A stretch of DNA of 64,000 nucleotides from Actinoallomurus sp963823735 (GCA_963823735.1 CAWGMO010000002.1:2976001-3040000), one strand, 5' to 3'; numbered from the stretch's first letter, positions 45,469-55,155 are shown. The notes: generated from the letters alone by a model not told the origin. Program-made: numbers and translations.

Positions 45469-46716
45469 TCACGGATTCAGCCGCCGCAGGGCGAGTTCGG
45501 CGAGCAGGAGCGCACCGTCGGACAGCACCGCGTCGTCGAACACCGCGTCGGCGGCGTGGTTGAACGGCGCGGCGGCGGAGTCGCGCTCCGGCGGGCAGGC
45601 GCCCAGGAAGACGAACGCCCCCGGCACCTCCTCCAGGATGTAGGAGAAGTCCTCGCCGGTGGTCATCGGCGTCTCCGCCCAGGTGAAACGCTCCTGGCCG
45701 TACAGCTCGCGGATCGTGGCGGCGGCGAACTCCGCCTCCACGTCGTCGTTGATCGTGACCGGGTAGCTGATGTCCAGGTGCACGTCGGCGGTGAGGCCGT
45801 GGGCGGCGGCGATGCTCTCCACGACCTGCCGTACGCCGGAGTTGGCGCGGGCGTGGGCGGCGTGGGAGAACGAGCGCAGCGTCAGCTCGAAGCGTGCCTC
45901 GTCGGAGATGATGTTGGCCTTCGTCCCGGCGTGGAAGCTGCCGACGGTGAGCACGACCGGGTCGAACGCGTCGAAGGACCGGGTCACGAACGTCTGCAAC
46001 GCCGTGATCATCTCGCAGGCGGCCGGGATCGGGTCCTTGGCGAGGTGCGGCTGCGACCCGTGGCCGCCCTTGCCGCGCACGACGACGTGCAGCTCGTCGG
46101 CGGCGGCCATCATCGGCCCGCGGCGGGTCATGAAGCGCCCGCCCGGCAGCAGGCCCGACGTGACGTGCAGCGCGAACGCGGCGACGGGCCGCTCTCCGGT
46201 GGCGTCGAGGACGCCCTCCTCGATCATCTTCTTGGCGCCGGCGAAGCCCTCCTCGCCGGGCTGGAACATGAAGATGACGCTCCCCGCCAGCTCGCCGCCG
46301 ATGGACTCGGGGACCTCGCCGGCGGCCGTGACCGCCGCGGCCTGGTCGCCGGCCACACCGGACAGGAGCCGTGCCGCGCCGACGAGCATCGCGGCGTGCA
46401 GGTCGTGCCCGCAGGCGTGCATGCGGGCCTTGTCCTCGGAGGCGTACGCGACGCCGGACCGCTCGGTCAGCGGCAGCGCGTCCATGTCGGCGCGCAGGAG
46501 CACGGTCGGACCGGGCGACGTGCCGCGCAGGACCGCGATCACCGACGACAGCGAGACGCCCGCCACGATCTCCAGCGGCAGGCCCTTCAGGGCCGCGAGG
46601 ATCTTCTCCTGCGTACGAGGCAGATCCAGCCCCAGTTCAGGGTCTCGATGCAGGGACCTGCGGAGCCGTACGAGGTCGTCCTGAAGATCGTCGGCGGCGA
46701 CGCGCAAGGAAGACAT
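45469..46716 (-). CDS. M20-family amidohydrolase (AbgB/hippurate hydrolase-like)
   Basis: A 415-residue metal-dependent aminoacylase-type hydrolase. RRSLHRDPELGLDLPRTQ (about 19-36), VLLRADMDALPLTE (about 72-85), metal ligands in HACGHDLHAAM (about 100-110), catalytic glutamate in FQPGEEGFAGA (about 151-161), and GKGGHGSQPHLAKDP dimerisation lid (about 218-232). Family members cleave N-acyl or indole-acyl amino acids. Six bp separate its start from the AmaP-like gene's stop, so the three genes upstream and this one may form one transcript. Confidence 0.92.
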   Translation of the reverse strand: MSSLRVAADDLQDDLVRLRRSLHRDPELGLDLPRTQEKILAALKGLPLEIVAGVSLSSVIAVLRGTSPGPTVLLRADMDALPLTERSGVAYASEDKARMHACGHDLHAAMLVGAARLLSGVAGDQAAAVTAAGEVPESIGGELAGSVIFMFQPGEEGFAGAKKMIEEGVLDATGERPVAAFALHVTSGLLPGGRFMTRRGPMMAAADELHVVVRGKGGHGSQPHLAKDPIPAACEMITALQTFVTRSFDAFDPVVLTVGSFHAGTKANIISDEARFELTLRSFSHAAHARANSGVRQVVESIAAAHGLTADVHLDISYPVTINDDVEAEFAAATIRELYGQERFTWAETPMTTGEDFSYILEEVPGAFVFLGACPPERDSAAAPFNHAADAVFDDAVLSDGALLLAELALRRLNP

Positions 46717-46722
46717 GGCGTC

Positions 46723-47259
46723 TCACCATACGCGTCGATCCTTGACCGGTTCGGGCCCTACCACGCGAAAGTCAATGATGCCGCCCATGTCCGGACGGTC
46801 GAGCGTGGTGCGCAGCCGGACCATGGCGTCGTAGCGGATCCGGTCGCCGAGTTCCCCCAGGTCGGCGCCGTCTCCGCAGGTGACGTTGACCCGGATCCAG
46901 GGCCTGCGCCCGGTTCCGACGAGCCGGGTCCGCACCCGGCGCACACCGGCGTACGAGCGGACGTCGGTCGTGATCGCGCGGGTGGCGACGCGCGCCGCCA
47001 TCCGGGTCGCGCCCGCGCCGCCGTCGCCCATCGCCAGCCTGCGCAGACGCCGGCCGCGTACCTGCGCGGCGAGCCAGCAGAACCCCAGCAGCGCGACGGC
47101 GCCCGCACCGGCGCCCACCGCGGGCGCGGGTGGCGTACCGAACGGCAGCGGCCGTGCGGCGTACGCGCGCCCGAAGGCACCGAGACCGCCGGCCGCCGCC
47201 GCGCCGCCCGCGGCGAGGAGGACGAGGCCGGTGAGGGCCAGCCACACGCGGTTCCGCAT
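46723..47259 (-). CDS. AmaP-like alkaline-shock-associated membrane protein
   Basis: A 178-residue protein with two N-terminal helices (VWLALTGLVLLAAGGAAAAGG and VGAGAGAVALLGFCWLAAQV), then a small soluble domain with VRVRTRLVGT-like strands (RRVRTRLVGTGRRPWIRVNV, about 105-124). The layout is that of AmaP, which anchors Asp23/Gls24 proteins to the membrane. It lies directly after the DUF6286 gene, the usual actinobacterial arrangement, but no Asp23/Gls24 gene is next to it here. Confidence 0.72.
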   Translation of the reverse strand: MRNRVWLALTGLVLLAAGGAAAAGGLGAFGRAYAARPLPFGTPPAPAVGAGAGAVALLGFCWLAAQVRGRRLRRLAMGDGGAGATRMAARVATRAITTDVRSYAGVRRVRTRLVGTGRRPWIRVNVTCGDGADLGELGDRIRYDAMVRLRTTLDRPDMGGIIDFRVVGPEPVKDRRVW

Positions 47260-47260
47260 G

Positions 47261-47857
47261 TCAGTCCTTCCGGTGGCTGAGGTGGACGGCCACGCGGGTG
47301 CGCCGTACGGGGTCGAGTTCGTCCAGCCGGTCGCGTACGGCGTCGGAGAGCCGGCCGGCGAGATCGCCGGGATTGCGGAGGCTGGTGAACGCCCGCACCG
47401 TCGCGCACGGCCGCAGCCGCCCGCGCAGGCGTACGTTCACCTCGTCGACGCCCGGGACCAGCAGGGACTCCGCGGCCAGCGCCGAGCGCAGCGACGACCG
47501 GCGCAGGCCGATGACGAACGCGGGGTCGTCTCCGGTGAGCGGGACCGTACGCGTGCGGCCGGGCAGCATCGCCGACAGCAGGAGAAGCAGCCCGGCGAAC
47601 GCGACGCACGCCGCCGCGCCCATGACGCCCGGATCGTCCGGGCGTACCGTGCGCTGCGGCAACGGCGGGTGGCCGAGCATCGAGAACACGACCTGCGCGG
47701 CCACCGTGGCACCGGCGAGGATCAGCAGGGACGCTGCGAGGACCGACGGGACGACCCGCCGCGGCCGGAACGCCCGCACCGCCGCCCGCCGTGCCCCGGA
47801 ATGATCGGGTACGAGCAGCTCATCGGCGGACACCAGCTCTAATGATTTGACACTCAC
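47261..47857 (-). CDS. DUF6286-like membrane protein of an alkaline-shock (Asp23/Gls24) locus
   Basis: A 198-residue protein with a cytoplasmic N-terminus, two helices (VLAASLLILAGATVAAQVVF and GAAACVAFAGLLLLLSAML) and a C-terminal soluble domain (AAESLLVPGVDEVNVRLRGR, then AVRDRLDELDPVRRTRVAVH). This matches the membrane protein normally encoded between asp23-like genes and amaP in actinobacteria. One base separates its stop from the AmaP-like start. The whole Asp23 part of the locus is absent from this window. Confidence 0.7.
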   Translation of the reverse strand: MSVKSLELVSADELLVPDHSGARRAAVRAFRPRRVVPSVLAASLLILAGATVAAQVVFSMLGHPPLPQRTVRPDDPGVMGAAACVAFAGLLLLLSAMLPGRTRTVPLTGDDPAFVIGLRRSSLRSALAAESLLVPGVDEVNVRLRGRLRPCATVRAFTSLRNPGDLAGRLSDAVRDRLDELDPVRRTRVAVHLSHRKD

Positions 47858-47903
47858 GGCGACATTAGAGCAGGTCAGTGCCGTCTTTCCTGCGAGTGTT
47901 CGG

Positions 47904-48743
47904 TCAGCTGAAGACCACGGTGCGGTCGGCGTTGAGGAACACCCGGTGCTCGGTGTGCCAGCGCACCGCCCGCGCCAGCGCGAGGCACTCCATGTCGCGG
48001 CCCACCGCCATCAGCTCCGCAGGCCCCTGCGAGTGCCCGACCCGCGCGACCTCCTGCTCGATGATCGGCCCCTCGTCGAGGTCCGCCGTGACGTAGTGCG
48101 CGGTGGCGCCGATGAGCTTCACGCCGCGCTCGTGCGCCTGGTGGTACGGCCTGGCGCCCTTGAAGCCGGGCAGGAACGAATGGTGGATATTGATGATCCG
48201 GCCGGGCAGCTTCGCGCAGAAGTCCTCCGACAGCACCTGCATGTACCGGGCGAGCACGACGAGGTCCGCCTGGGTGCGCTCGGCCAGCGCGAGGATCTCC
48301 GCCTCCTGTGCGGCCCTGGTCGCGGCCGTCACGGGCAGATGGTGGTAGTCGACGCCGTACGACTGGGTCAGCGGCCGCAGGTCCGGATGGTTCGAGACGA
48401 CCGCGACGACGTCGATGCCGAGCAGGCCGGAGCGCTGGCGGTACAGCAGGTCGTTCAGGCAGTGCCCCTGCGCGGACACCAGGATCAGGACCTTGGACTT
48501 CTCGTCCAGGTCGTGCAGGGCCCACTCCAGCGCGAACTCCGGCTCCAGCGCGCGGAAGTCCTTCGCGAGCTCGACACCGTCGTCCGCGTCGAACTGGGTC
48601 CGCATGAAGAACCGCCCGGTGCCGCGGTCCCCGAACTGCTGGCTCTCCACGATGTTGCACCCGCGCGCCGCGAGCACCCCCGAGACGGCCGCCACGATCC
48701 CCGGCCGGTCGGGACAGGAGACGGTCAGCACGCCACGCTTCAT
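47904..48743 (-). CDS. purU: Formyltetrahydrofolate deformylase
   Basis: A 279-residue enzyme hydrolysing 10-formyl-tetrahydrofolate to formate and tetrahydrofolate. An N-terminal ACT domain (about residues 3-80; LTVSCPDRPGIVAAVSG) senses methionine/glycine balance in the E. coli enzyme. The C-terminal formyltransferase fold has VSNHPDLRPL, LARYMQVLS and the catalytic INIHHSFLPGFKGARPYHQA, with ATAHYVTADLDEGPII. Start ATG 48743. In an operon-like position ahead of the alkaline-shock pair. Its one-carbon function links with the glycine operon 4 kb away. Confidence 0.96.
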   Translation of the reverse strand: MKRGVLTVSCPDRPGIVAAVSGVLAARGCNIVESQQFGDRGTGRFFMRTQFDADDGVELAKDFRALEPEFALEWALHDLDEKSKVLILVSAQGHCLNDLLYRQRSGLLGIDVVAVVSNHPDLRPLTQSYGVDYHHLPVTAATRAAQEAEILALAERTQADLVVLARYMQVLSEDFCAKLPGRIINIHHSFLPGFKGARPYHQAHERGVKLIGATAHYVTADLDEGPIIEQEVARVGHSQGPAELMAVGRDMECLALARAVRWHTEHRVFLNADRTVVFS

Positions 48744-48961
48744 ATCCGGCGAGCGTACGGTCAACGCCCGCGCCGATCCCTCGCCGACCATCAGGAGTAG
48801 GCAAAGCTTGCCGCCACAGGCCCGAATGGGCGGAGGGTCGACGGGACCGCGCCCCATACTTCACCCGGCGGACCAGGACATTTAACGCCCACGGCGCCCG
48901 GCCGCCGCAACCGGGGAGCATGCTCCCGAGTGCCGCTCACAGGACGTCACAGGGAGACCCG

Positions 48962-51271
48962 TTGCCGCGACGCCCAGCCATCATCCCGGCCCTGCTGACC
49001 ACGCTGACGCTCCTCCTCCTGCTGCCGTCGCCCGCGGCAGCGGCACCGTCACCGGCGCCGAGCGGACGGGTGGTGCTGATCGGGATACCCGGCCTGCAGT
49101 GGAGCGACATCGGCCCGTCCGCGACGCCGAACCTGTGGCGGCTGGCGGACCAGGGCGGCACCGGGGTGCTGTCGGTCAAGGCCGTCGGCAGCCGTACCTG
49201 CCCCGGCGACGGATGGGTCACGGTGTCGGCGGGCGCGAGATCCGCCGCCGGCGACTACTGCGACCACCCCGTCACGATCACCCCGGCCGCCGGGGCGGGC
49301 GCCGTGGTGGCGGAGGTACCGTCGATCCGGCACGCCAACGCGGGCTTCGGCCCGGTCGGCCTCCTAGGAGACACCGTCCACCGGTCCGGCGGATGCACCA
49401 CCGCCGTCGGCACGGGCGCCGCCCTGGCCACCGCCGACTCCACGGGCCACGTCGACGCGTACTACCAGTCCCCCACTACCGTCCCGCAGAACGCGTGGAC
49501 CCACTGCCCGGTCACGGTCGTCGACGCCGGCCCCGTGAACGCCCCCACCACCCCGACCTCCGCGCCCGGCGCTTCTAACGCCCCGGCCTCCGCGACCGGC
49601 AGCGCTCGGAAGGGCGCGCCCACGACACCCACCGCGACCGGCGACATCGTCCCCCTCACGGCCACCACCCCGCGCCACGCCGACTCCGTCGGGCGTCGCA
49701 CCGACGCCAAGGACTCGGGCCGCGCGGGCCTGGCCGGCGCGTACCGCGTCGGCTCCGGCGGTGTCTTTCGTAGCGGCGACGCGCGGCAGGTGCAGGCGGG
49801 GCAGGTGGACGCCGTCGTCGGTGGGGTGCTGGCGCGGCTGGGCGCCGGGACGACCGTCGTCGTCGCCGGGGTGGCGGACCACGATCGGACGCCTCACCTG
49901 CGGGCCGTGATCGCCACCGGGGCGGACACGCGGGGGCGGTATCTCGGGTCGGACTCCACCCGCCGCGACGACATGGTGATCCTTCCCGACCTCACCGCCT
50001 CCCTCCTGGCCGGGGCGAGGATCAAGGCGCCTCCGGAGCTCATCGGGACGCCTCTCACGCCCGACGCCGACCGGCCCCGGGCGCTCGCCGACACCGTCCA
50101 CGATCTCGCGTCGCAGGACGTCGCCGCGCAGACGCACCGGAACCTCCTGCCCAGGTTCTTCGAAGCCTTCGTGATCGGGCAGATCCTCTTCTACGGTGCC
50201 GCCGCGATCGCGCTGCGGAGGCGCAAGACGGACCACCGGCGCAGGATCATGGCCGCGACCCGGCTGACGGCGCTCGCCGCGGCGGCGGTTCCCGTCTCGG
50301 CGTACCTCGTCAACGTGTTCCCCTGGTGGCATACCGGTCATCCGACCTTCTGGCTGGTGGCGGGCATCGGGGTGGCGGACGCGCTGGCGGTGGCCGTCGC
50401 GATGGCCGGGCCCTGGCGGCGTGCCATCCTCGGGCCCGGCACGGTGATCGCCGGGCTGACGGCCGCGGTGCTCGGGGCCGATCTGCTGACCGGCAGCAGC
50501 CTCCAGGTGAACAGCCTGATGGGGTACTCGCCGCTGATCGGCGGCCGGTACTACGGCATGGGCAACATCGCGTTCGCGGTGCTGGCGACGTCGACGCTGC
50601 TCGCCTCCGCCGGGGTCGCGCACTGGCTGGAGCCGCTGCGCGGGCGCCGGGTGGCGGTGGCCGCCGTGCTCGCGATGACGATCACGGCGGCGGTGCTGGA
50701 CAGCTGGACGGCGTGGGGCAGCGACTTCGGCGGCCTGATCGCGTTCGTTCCCGGCCTGTCCACGACGGCGCTGCTCGTGGCCGGGCGAAGGGTGTCGTTC
50801 ATCAAGCTCCAGCTGCTGCGCGCGACCGGGATGGCGCTCGTGCTCGGCATGGCCTACATCGACTATCTGCGGCCGCCGGGACGCCGGACGCACATGGGCC
50901 GGTTCTTCGCCCAGCTCGTCCAGGGTGACGCGATGCCCTGGCTCGAACGCAAGTTCACCGCGATGGCGCACACGTTCGGCAACCTGACGCTCATGCCCAT
51001 CGTGGTCGTGGCGGTGCTGTTCCTCACGCTGGTGCTGTACCGGCCGAGCCGGGCGGGCGCCGGTGGGCTCCAGCTCGCGTACGAACGGGCGCCGATGCTG
51101 CGGGCCGGACTGTCCGGGGCCTTCGTGACGGCGCTCGTGGGCGGCGCGGTGAACGACTCGGGGATCGCGGTTCCGGCGCTGACGCTGGCGGTCGCGGTTC
51201 CGCTGGCGCTCGCGGCCGTCGTGTTCGCGCTCGTGGCACGCGACGATTCGGTGGCCACGGCCGGCCCCTGA
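48962..51271 (+). CDS. Large secreted/membrane protein with alkaline-phosphatase-like domain
   Basis: About 769 residues. The TTG at 48962 lies six bases after AGGGAG and gives a clean signal peptide (PRRPAIIPALLTTLTLLLLL, cut near AAAA); an in-frame ATG at 48920 lacks a ribosome site. Residues about 30-380 form an extracytoplasmic domain opening RVVLIGIPGLQWSDI, with a TPNLWRLADQGGTG segment as in alkaline-phosphatase-superfamily proteins, though the metal ligands are not clear. The domain is interrupted by a Thr/Pro/Ala-rich linker near residues 185-240. From about 400 on there are about ten membrane helices. Such fusions are seen in actinobacteria without a known function. Confidence 0.75.
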   Translation: MPRRPAIIPALLTTLTLLLLLPSPAAAAPSPAPSGRVVLIGIPGLQWSDIGPSATPNLWRLADQGGTGVLSVKAVGSRTCPGDGWVTVSAGARSAAGDYCDHPVTITPAAGAGAVVAEVPSIRHANAGFGPVGLLGDTVHRSGGCTTAVGTGAALATADSTGHVDAYYQSPTTVPQNAWTHCPVTVVDAGPVNAPTTPTSAPGASNAPASATGSARKGAPTTPTATGDIVPLTATTPRHADSVGRRTDAKDSGRAGLAGAYRVGSGGVFRSGDARQVQAGQVDAVVGGVLARLGAGTTVVVAGVADHDRTPHLRAVIATGADTRGRYLGSDSTRRDDMVILPDLTASLLAGARIKAPPELIGTPLTPDADRPRALADTVHDLASQDVAAQTHRNLLPRFFEAFVIGQILFYGAAAIALRRRKTDHRRRIMAATRLTALAAAAVPVSAYLVNVFPWWHTGHPTFWLVAGIGVADALAVAVAMAGPWRRAILGPGTVIAGLTAAVLGADLLTGSSLQVNSLMGYSPLIGGRYYGMGNIAFAVLATSTLLASAGVAHWLEPLRGRRVAVAAVLAMTITAAVLDSWTAWGSDFGGLIAFVPGLSTTALLVAGRRVSFIKLQLLRATGMALVLGMAYIDYLRPPGRRTHMGRFFAQLVQGDAMPWLERKFTAMAHTFGNLTLMPIVVVAVLFLTLVLYRPSRAGAGGLQLAYERAPMLRAGLSGAFVTALVGGAVNDSGIAVPALTLAVAVPLALAAVVFALVARDDSVATAGP

Positions 51272-51334
51272 TGGGCGGATTTTCCGGTACGTGAACACTT
51301 CTCATATTCCATGGATGTGTGGCACTCTGCGCTT

Positions 51335-52519
51335 ATGACGTTGCGGGAGCGGTACGACGCGGCGACGGCACGTTTGGAGCCGCCGTTCGCGGTCGTCGAT
51401 CTGGACGCGTTCCGGGCCAACGCCGCCGGGCTCATCCGCCGGGCCCACGGCAAGCCGATCCGGGTCGCGAGCAAGTCCGTACGCTGCCGGACCCTGCTGG
51501 AGAACGTCCTCGCGACCGAGGGCTTCGAAGGGGTCATGGCCTTCACGCTCCCCGAGGCGCTCTGGCTGGCGTCCAAGGGCATCAGCGACGACATCCTCGT
51601 CGCCTACCCCACGGCCGACCAGACCGCCCTCGGCCGGCTCGCCGCCGACGAGCACGCCGCCGCGACCGTCACGGTGATGGTCGACTGCCCCGAGCACCTC
51701 GACCTCATCGAGAAGGCCACCGCGGGCCGTCCCGTACGGGTCTGCATCGACATCGACGCCTCGTGGCGCACGGCCGGGGGCCGCGTACGGGTCGGCGCGC
51801 GCCGCTCGCCGCTGCACTCCGCCGTCGAGACCGCCGCGTTCGCGCGCGAGGTCACCCGCCGTCCGGGCCTCACCCTGGTCGGCCTGATGGCGTACGAATC
51901 GCAGATCGCGGGCGTCGGCGACAACCCGCCGGGCAAGCCGATCTTCTCGCGCGCCCTCCGTTTCGTTCAGACGCAGTCACGCGTGGAGCTGGCCCGCAGG
52001 CGGGCGGCGATCGTCAGCGCGGTGCGCGAGGTGGCCGACCTGGAGTTCGTGAACGGCGGCGGCACCGGCAGCGTCGAGAAGACCGCCGCCGAGAAGGCCG
52101 TGACCGAGGTCGCGGCGGGCTCGGGCCTCTACCAGTCGGTGCTGTTCGACCACTACACCAACTTCTCCGGCCGACCCTCCGCGCTGTTCGCGCTGCCCGT
52201 CGTACGCCGCCCGAGCGAGGAGGCCGTCACCGTCCTGGGCGGCGGCTACCTGGCGTCCGGCGTCGGCGACCGCAGCCGGATGCCGCAGCCGTACCTGCCG
52301 ACCGGCCTGCGCTACGACCCGCAGGAGGGCGCGGGCGAGGTCCAGACCCCGCTCCTCGGCACGGCCACCCGGCAACTGGAGATCGGCGACCGGGTCTGGT
52401 TCCGGCACGCCAAAGCCGGTGAGCTGTGCGAACGCTTCTCCGTGCTCCACCTCATCGAGGGCGACCAGGTCGTCGACACCGTGCCGACCTACCGCGGCGA
52501 AGGCCAGACGTTCCTCTAG
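51335..52519 (+). CDS. PLP fold-type III amino-acid aldolase/deaminase (D-threonine aldolase-like)
   Basis: A 394-residue alanine-racemase-fold enzyme. PFAVVDLDAFRANA (about 21-34), the probable PLP lysine in IRVASKSVRCRTLL (about 48-61), GLMAYESQIAG (about 182-192), FVNGGGTGSVEKTAAEKAV (about 233-251), and C-terminal metal-site motifs (VWFRHAKAGELCERF, about 357-371) as in DSD1/D-threonine aldolase relatives that cleave or deaminate D-hydroxy-amino acids. Known members need a divalent metal. Transcribed alone. Confidence 0.83.
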   Translation: MTLRERYDAATARLEPPFAVVDLDAFRANAAGLIRRAHGKPIRVASKSVRCRTLLENVLATEGFEGVMAFTLPEALWLASKGISDDILVAYPTADQTALGRLAADEHAAATVTVMVDCPEHLDLIEKATAGRPVRVCIDIDASWRTAGGRVRVGARRSPLHSAVETAAFAREVTRRPGLTLVGLMAYESQIAGVGDNPPGKPIFSRALRFVQTQSRVELARRRAAIVSAVREVADLEFVNGGGTGSVEKTAAEKAVTEVAAGSGLYQSVLFDHYTNFSGRPSALFALPVVRRPSEEAVTVLGGGYLASGVGDRSRMPQPYLPTGLRYDPQEGAGEVQTPLLGTATRQLEIGDRVWFRHAKAGELCERFSVLHLIEGDQVVDTVPTYRGEGQTFL

Positions 52520-52723
52520 ACACATTTCGGCGTCCGTAACCGGCGGGGCCGGTGAGACCGGCAGGCGCGGGTACGCAGGCCATCGCGCCGTCCCGGCCCG
52601 ATCCACGCACCGGAGCCGCACGGAGAGTGCTGGGATAAAACGCCCCGTTTCTGTCCTGGGAACGGTCCACAGGCGCGTATGGTCTTAGCTCAGTATTCGG
52701 ATCCGCCCCGGTGGGGAGGCGCC

Positions 52724-53854
52724 ATGGGTCATCTCGAAGAGGCGATTGCACCGCCGGGCCGGCCGCCCGAACCGCTGCTGCAGGACCCCTGCGCCGAGCG
52801 CGGCGCGGCGGGCGACCTCCTGCACGACGGCAGAGGCGGTGGCGGCGGCCTCGACGTCTTCCTGGCCGGCACCGTGTTCATGGACATGATCTTCACCGGC
52901 CTGCCCGGGCTTCCCCCGCCGGGCACCGAGCTGATCACCAACGGCCTCGGCTCGGCGCCGGGCGGCATCGCGAACATCGCGGTCGCCATGAGCCGCCTCG
53001 GGCTCAACGTCGGTCTCGCCGCGGCGTTCGGCGACGACATGTTCGGCTCCTACCTGTGGCGGACCCTGTCCGAGCAGGAGGGCGTCGGCCTCGACTACTC
53101 CCGCAAGCTGACCGGCTGGCCGACGCCGGTGACGGTCTCGCTCGCCTACGACTCCGACCGCAGCATGGTGACCTACCACCGCCCGATGCCGGTCCTGCCC
53201 GAAGAGCTCGTCGGCACCCCGCCGCCCGCGCGTACCTGCTTCCTCGACCTCGACCACCCGGTGCCGTCGTGGGCCGCGGCGATGCACCGCGCGGGCACGA
53301 CCGTGGTCGCCGACGTCGGCTGGGACTCCACCGAGACCTGGTCCACCGACGTGCTCGACCGCCTCGCGCACGTCGACGTGTTCCTGCCCAACTCCCTTGA
53401 GGCGATGGCCTACACACGTACCGACACCCCCGAGCTGGCGCTGGCCGCGCTGTCGGACCGGGTTCCGGTCGTGGTGGTCAAGCGCGGTGAGCGCGGCGCG
53501 ATCGCGATCGACTCGACCACGGGTGAGCGCGCCGAGGCGCCGGCGCTGCCGGTCGTGGCGCTGGACGCCACCGGCGCCGGCGACGTGTTCGGCGCCGCGT
53601 TCGTGTACGGCACCCTCGCCGGCTGGCCGCTGCTCGACCGGCTGCGCTTCGCCAACCTGTGCGGCGGCCTGTCCGTACGCCACCACAGCGGGTCGCTCGG
53701 CTCGCCATGCTGGGGCGAGATCGCGGCCTTCGGCGAGTCCGAGGAGCTGCCCGAAGAGATCCTGCGGGACTACGCGTTCGTCGTCCCCTACATTCCCGAG
53801 GCCGCGCCCATATCGGTGATCAGGGCCGAGCCGACCGTACGAGAGGCAAGGTGA
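52724..53854 (+). CDS. PfkB-family carbohydrate kinase
   Basis: A 376-residue sugar kinase with an unusual glycine-rich, non-conserved lead of about 45 residues. LDVFLAGTVFMDMIFTG then GGIANIAVAMSRLGLNVGL (about 85-103), VFLPNSLEAMAYT (about 222-234), and the catalytic ALDATGAGDVFGAAFVYG (about 281-298), in which the Asp is the base. GGGGAGG precedes the ATG. It begins the sugar operon; GH4 and ABC genes follow within 10-20 bp, so it probably phosphorylates the imported or released sugar. Confidence 0.92.
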   Translation: MGHLEEAIAPPGRPPEPLLQDPCAERGAAGDLLHDGRGGGGGLDVFLAGTVFMDMIFTGLPGLPPPGTELITNGLGSAPGGIANIAVAMSRLGLNVGLAAAFGDDMFGSYLWRTLSEQEGVGLDYSRKLTGWPTPVTVSLAYDSDRSMVTYHRPMPVLPEELVGTPPPARTCFLDLDHPVPSWAAAMHRAGTTVVADVGWDSTETWSTDVLDRLAHVDVFLPNSLEAMAYTRTDTPELALAALSDRVPVVVVKRGERGAIAIDSTTGERAEAPALPVVALDATGAGDVFGAAFVYGTLAGWPLLDRLRFANLCGGLSVRHHSGSLGSPCWGEIAAFGESEELPEEILRDYAFVVPYIPEAAPISVIRAEPTVREAR

Positions 53855-53861
53855 ACACGAC

Positions 53862-55136
53862 GTGAGCCCGCGCATCACGGTCGTCGGAGCGGGCAGCGGC
53901 TACCTGCCGGGGGTGATCCGCGGGCTGTTGCACCGCGCGTCCGACCTGGCCGGCGCCGAGCTCGTCTTCTACGACATCGACGCCGAGCACCTCGACGTGA
54001 TGACGCGTCTGGCCCGCAACATGTTCGCCGCGCGCGGCGCCGACCTCACGGTCCGCTCGGACACCTCGCTGAAGGCGGCCCTCGACGGCGCCGACTTCGT
54101 GTTCACGACGTTCCGCCCGGGCGGCCTCCAGGGGCGCCACCTGGACGAGTCGATCCCCCTCAAGTACGGCATCGTCGGCCAGGAGACGATCGGGCCGGGC
54201 GGCTTCCTGATGGCCTGCCGGTCGGTTCCGGTGCTGCTGGAGATCGCACGGAACACCCCGCCGGACGCCTGGATCATCAACTACACGAACCCCACCAACA
54301 TCGTCACGGACGCCGTCCTGCGGCACACCGACGCGAAGATCATCGGTCTGTGCGACCAGTGGGTGGGCGACACCGAGGTGTGGGCCGGCCTGCTCGGGCT
54401 GCCGGCCGACAGCCTGGAGATCGACTGGATCGGCACGAACCACGGCACCTGGGCCGAGCGCGCCCGGCTGGACGGCGAGGAGATCGACCTCGCGTCGCGG
54501 CTGGCCGACCTCGCGCCCGCCGGCGAGGCCACCCCGCACCGCGAGCCCGCGCGGATGGCCGAGGTCGGCAAGGCCCTCGGCCTGCTGGTCAACTCCTACA
54601 CGAAGTACTACTACTTCCACGACGACGTCGTGCGTGAGCTGCGGGAGAAGGGCTCCACGCGGGCCGAGGACATCATGGCGATGCTCCCGGCCTACTACGC
54701 GCAGGTGGCCGGCGAGGCCGACAAGGCCGACCCGGACCCCAGCCGCGAGCGCGGAGGCGGCGAACACGGCGAGTTCGCGGTGGATATGATCTGCGCCATC
54801 CTGCACGACGAACGGCGGCGGCTCATTCTCAACACGAGGAACCAGGGCTCGATCGCGTCCCTCGAATCCGACGCGGTGGTCGAGACGCCCTGCATCGTGG
54901 GCCGTCACGGCCCGACCCCCCTGGTGATGGGCGAGATCCCCCGCGCCGTACGAGGCCTCACGCACGCCATCCACGAGTACGAACGCCTCGCGGCGGACGC
55001 CGCGACCACCGGCGACGTGCGCCTCGCGCTGCAGGCACTGCTGGCCCACCCGTTCGTGACGAGCAAGCGCACGGCCGAAAAGATCTTGGATGAAGGTCTC
55101 GCCGCGCACCGTGCGTACCTGCCGCAATTCGGCTGA
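53862..55136 (+). CDS. Glycoside hydrolase family 4 (6-phospho-glucosidase-like)
   Basis: A 424-residue NAD- and metal-dependent glycosidase, GTG start seven bases after the kinase stop. ITVVGAGSGYLPGVIRGL (NAD fold, residues 5-22), TFRPGGLQGRHLDESIPLKYG (about 82-102), NYTNPTNIVTDAV (about 144-156), metal-binding cysteine and histidine in GLCDQWVG and GTNHGTWAER. GH4 enzymes hydrolyse alpha- or beta-linked (often 6-phosphorylated) sugars by oxidation-elimination. Substrate specificity is not readable. Confidence 0.92.
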   Translation: MSPRITVVGAGSGYLPGVIRGLLHRASDLAGAELVFYDIDAEHLDVMTRLARNMFAARGADLTVRSDTSLKAALDGADFVFTTFRPGGLQGRHLDESIPLKYGIVGQETIGPGGFLMACRSVPVLLEIARNTPPDAWIINYTNPTNIVTDAVLRHTDAKIIGLCDQWVGDTEVWAGLLGLPADSLEIDWIGTNHGTWAERARLDGEEIDLASRLADLAPAGEATPHREPARMAEVGKALGLLVNSYTKYYYFHDDVVRELREKGSTRAEDIMAMLPAYYAQVAGEADKADPDPSRERGGGEHGEFAVDMICAILHDERRRLILNTRNQGSIASLESDAVVETPCIVGRHGPTPLVMGEIPRAVRGLTHAIHEYERLAADAATTGDVRLALQALLAHPFVTSKRTAEKILDEGLAAHRAYLPQFG

Positions 55137-55155
55137 CCGAAGGAGCCCCCCTGCC

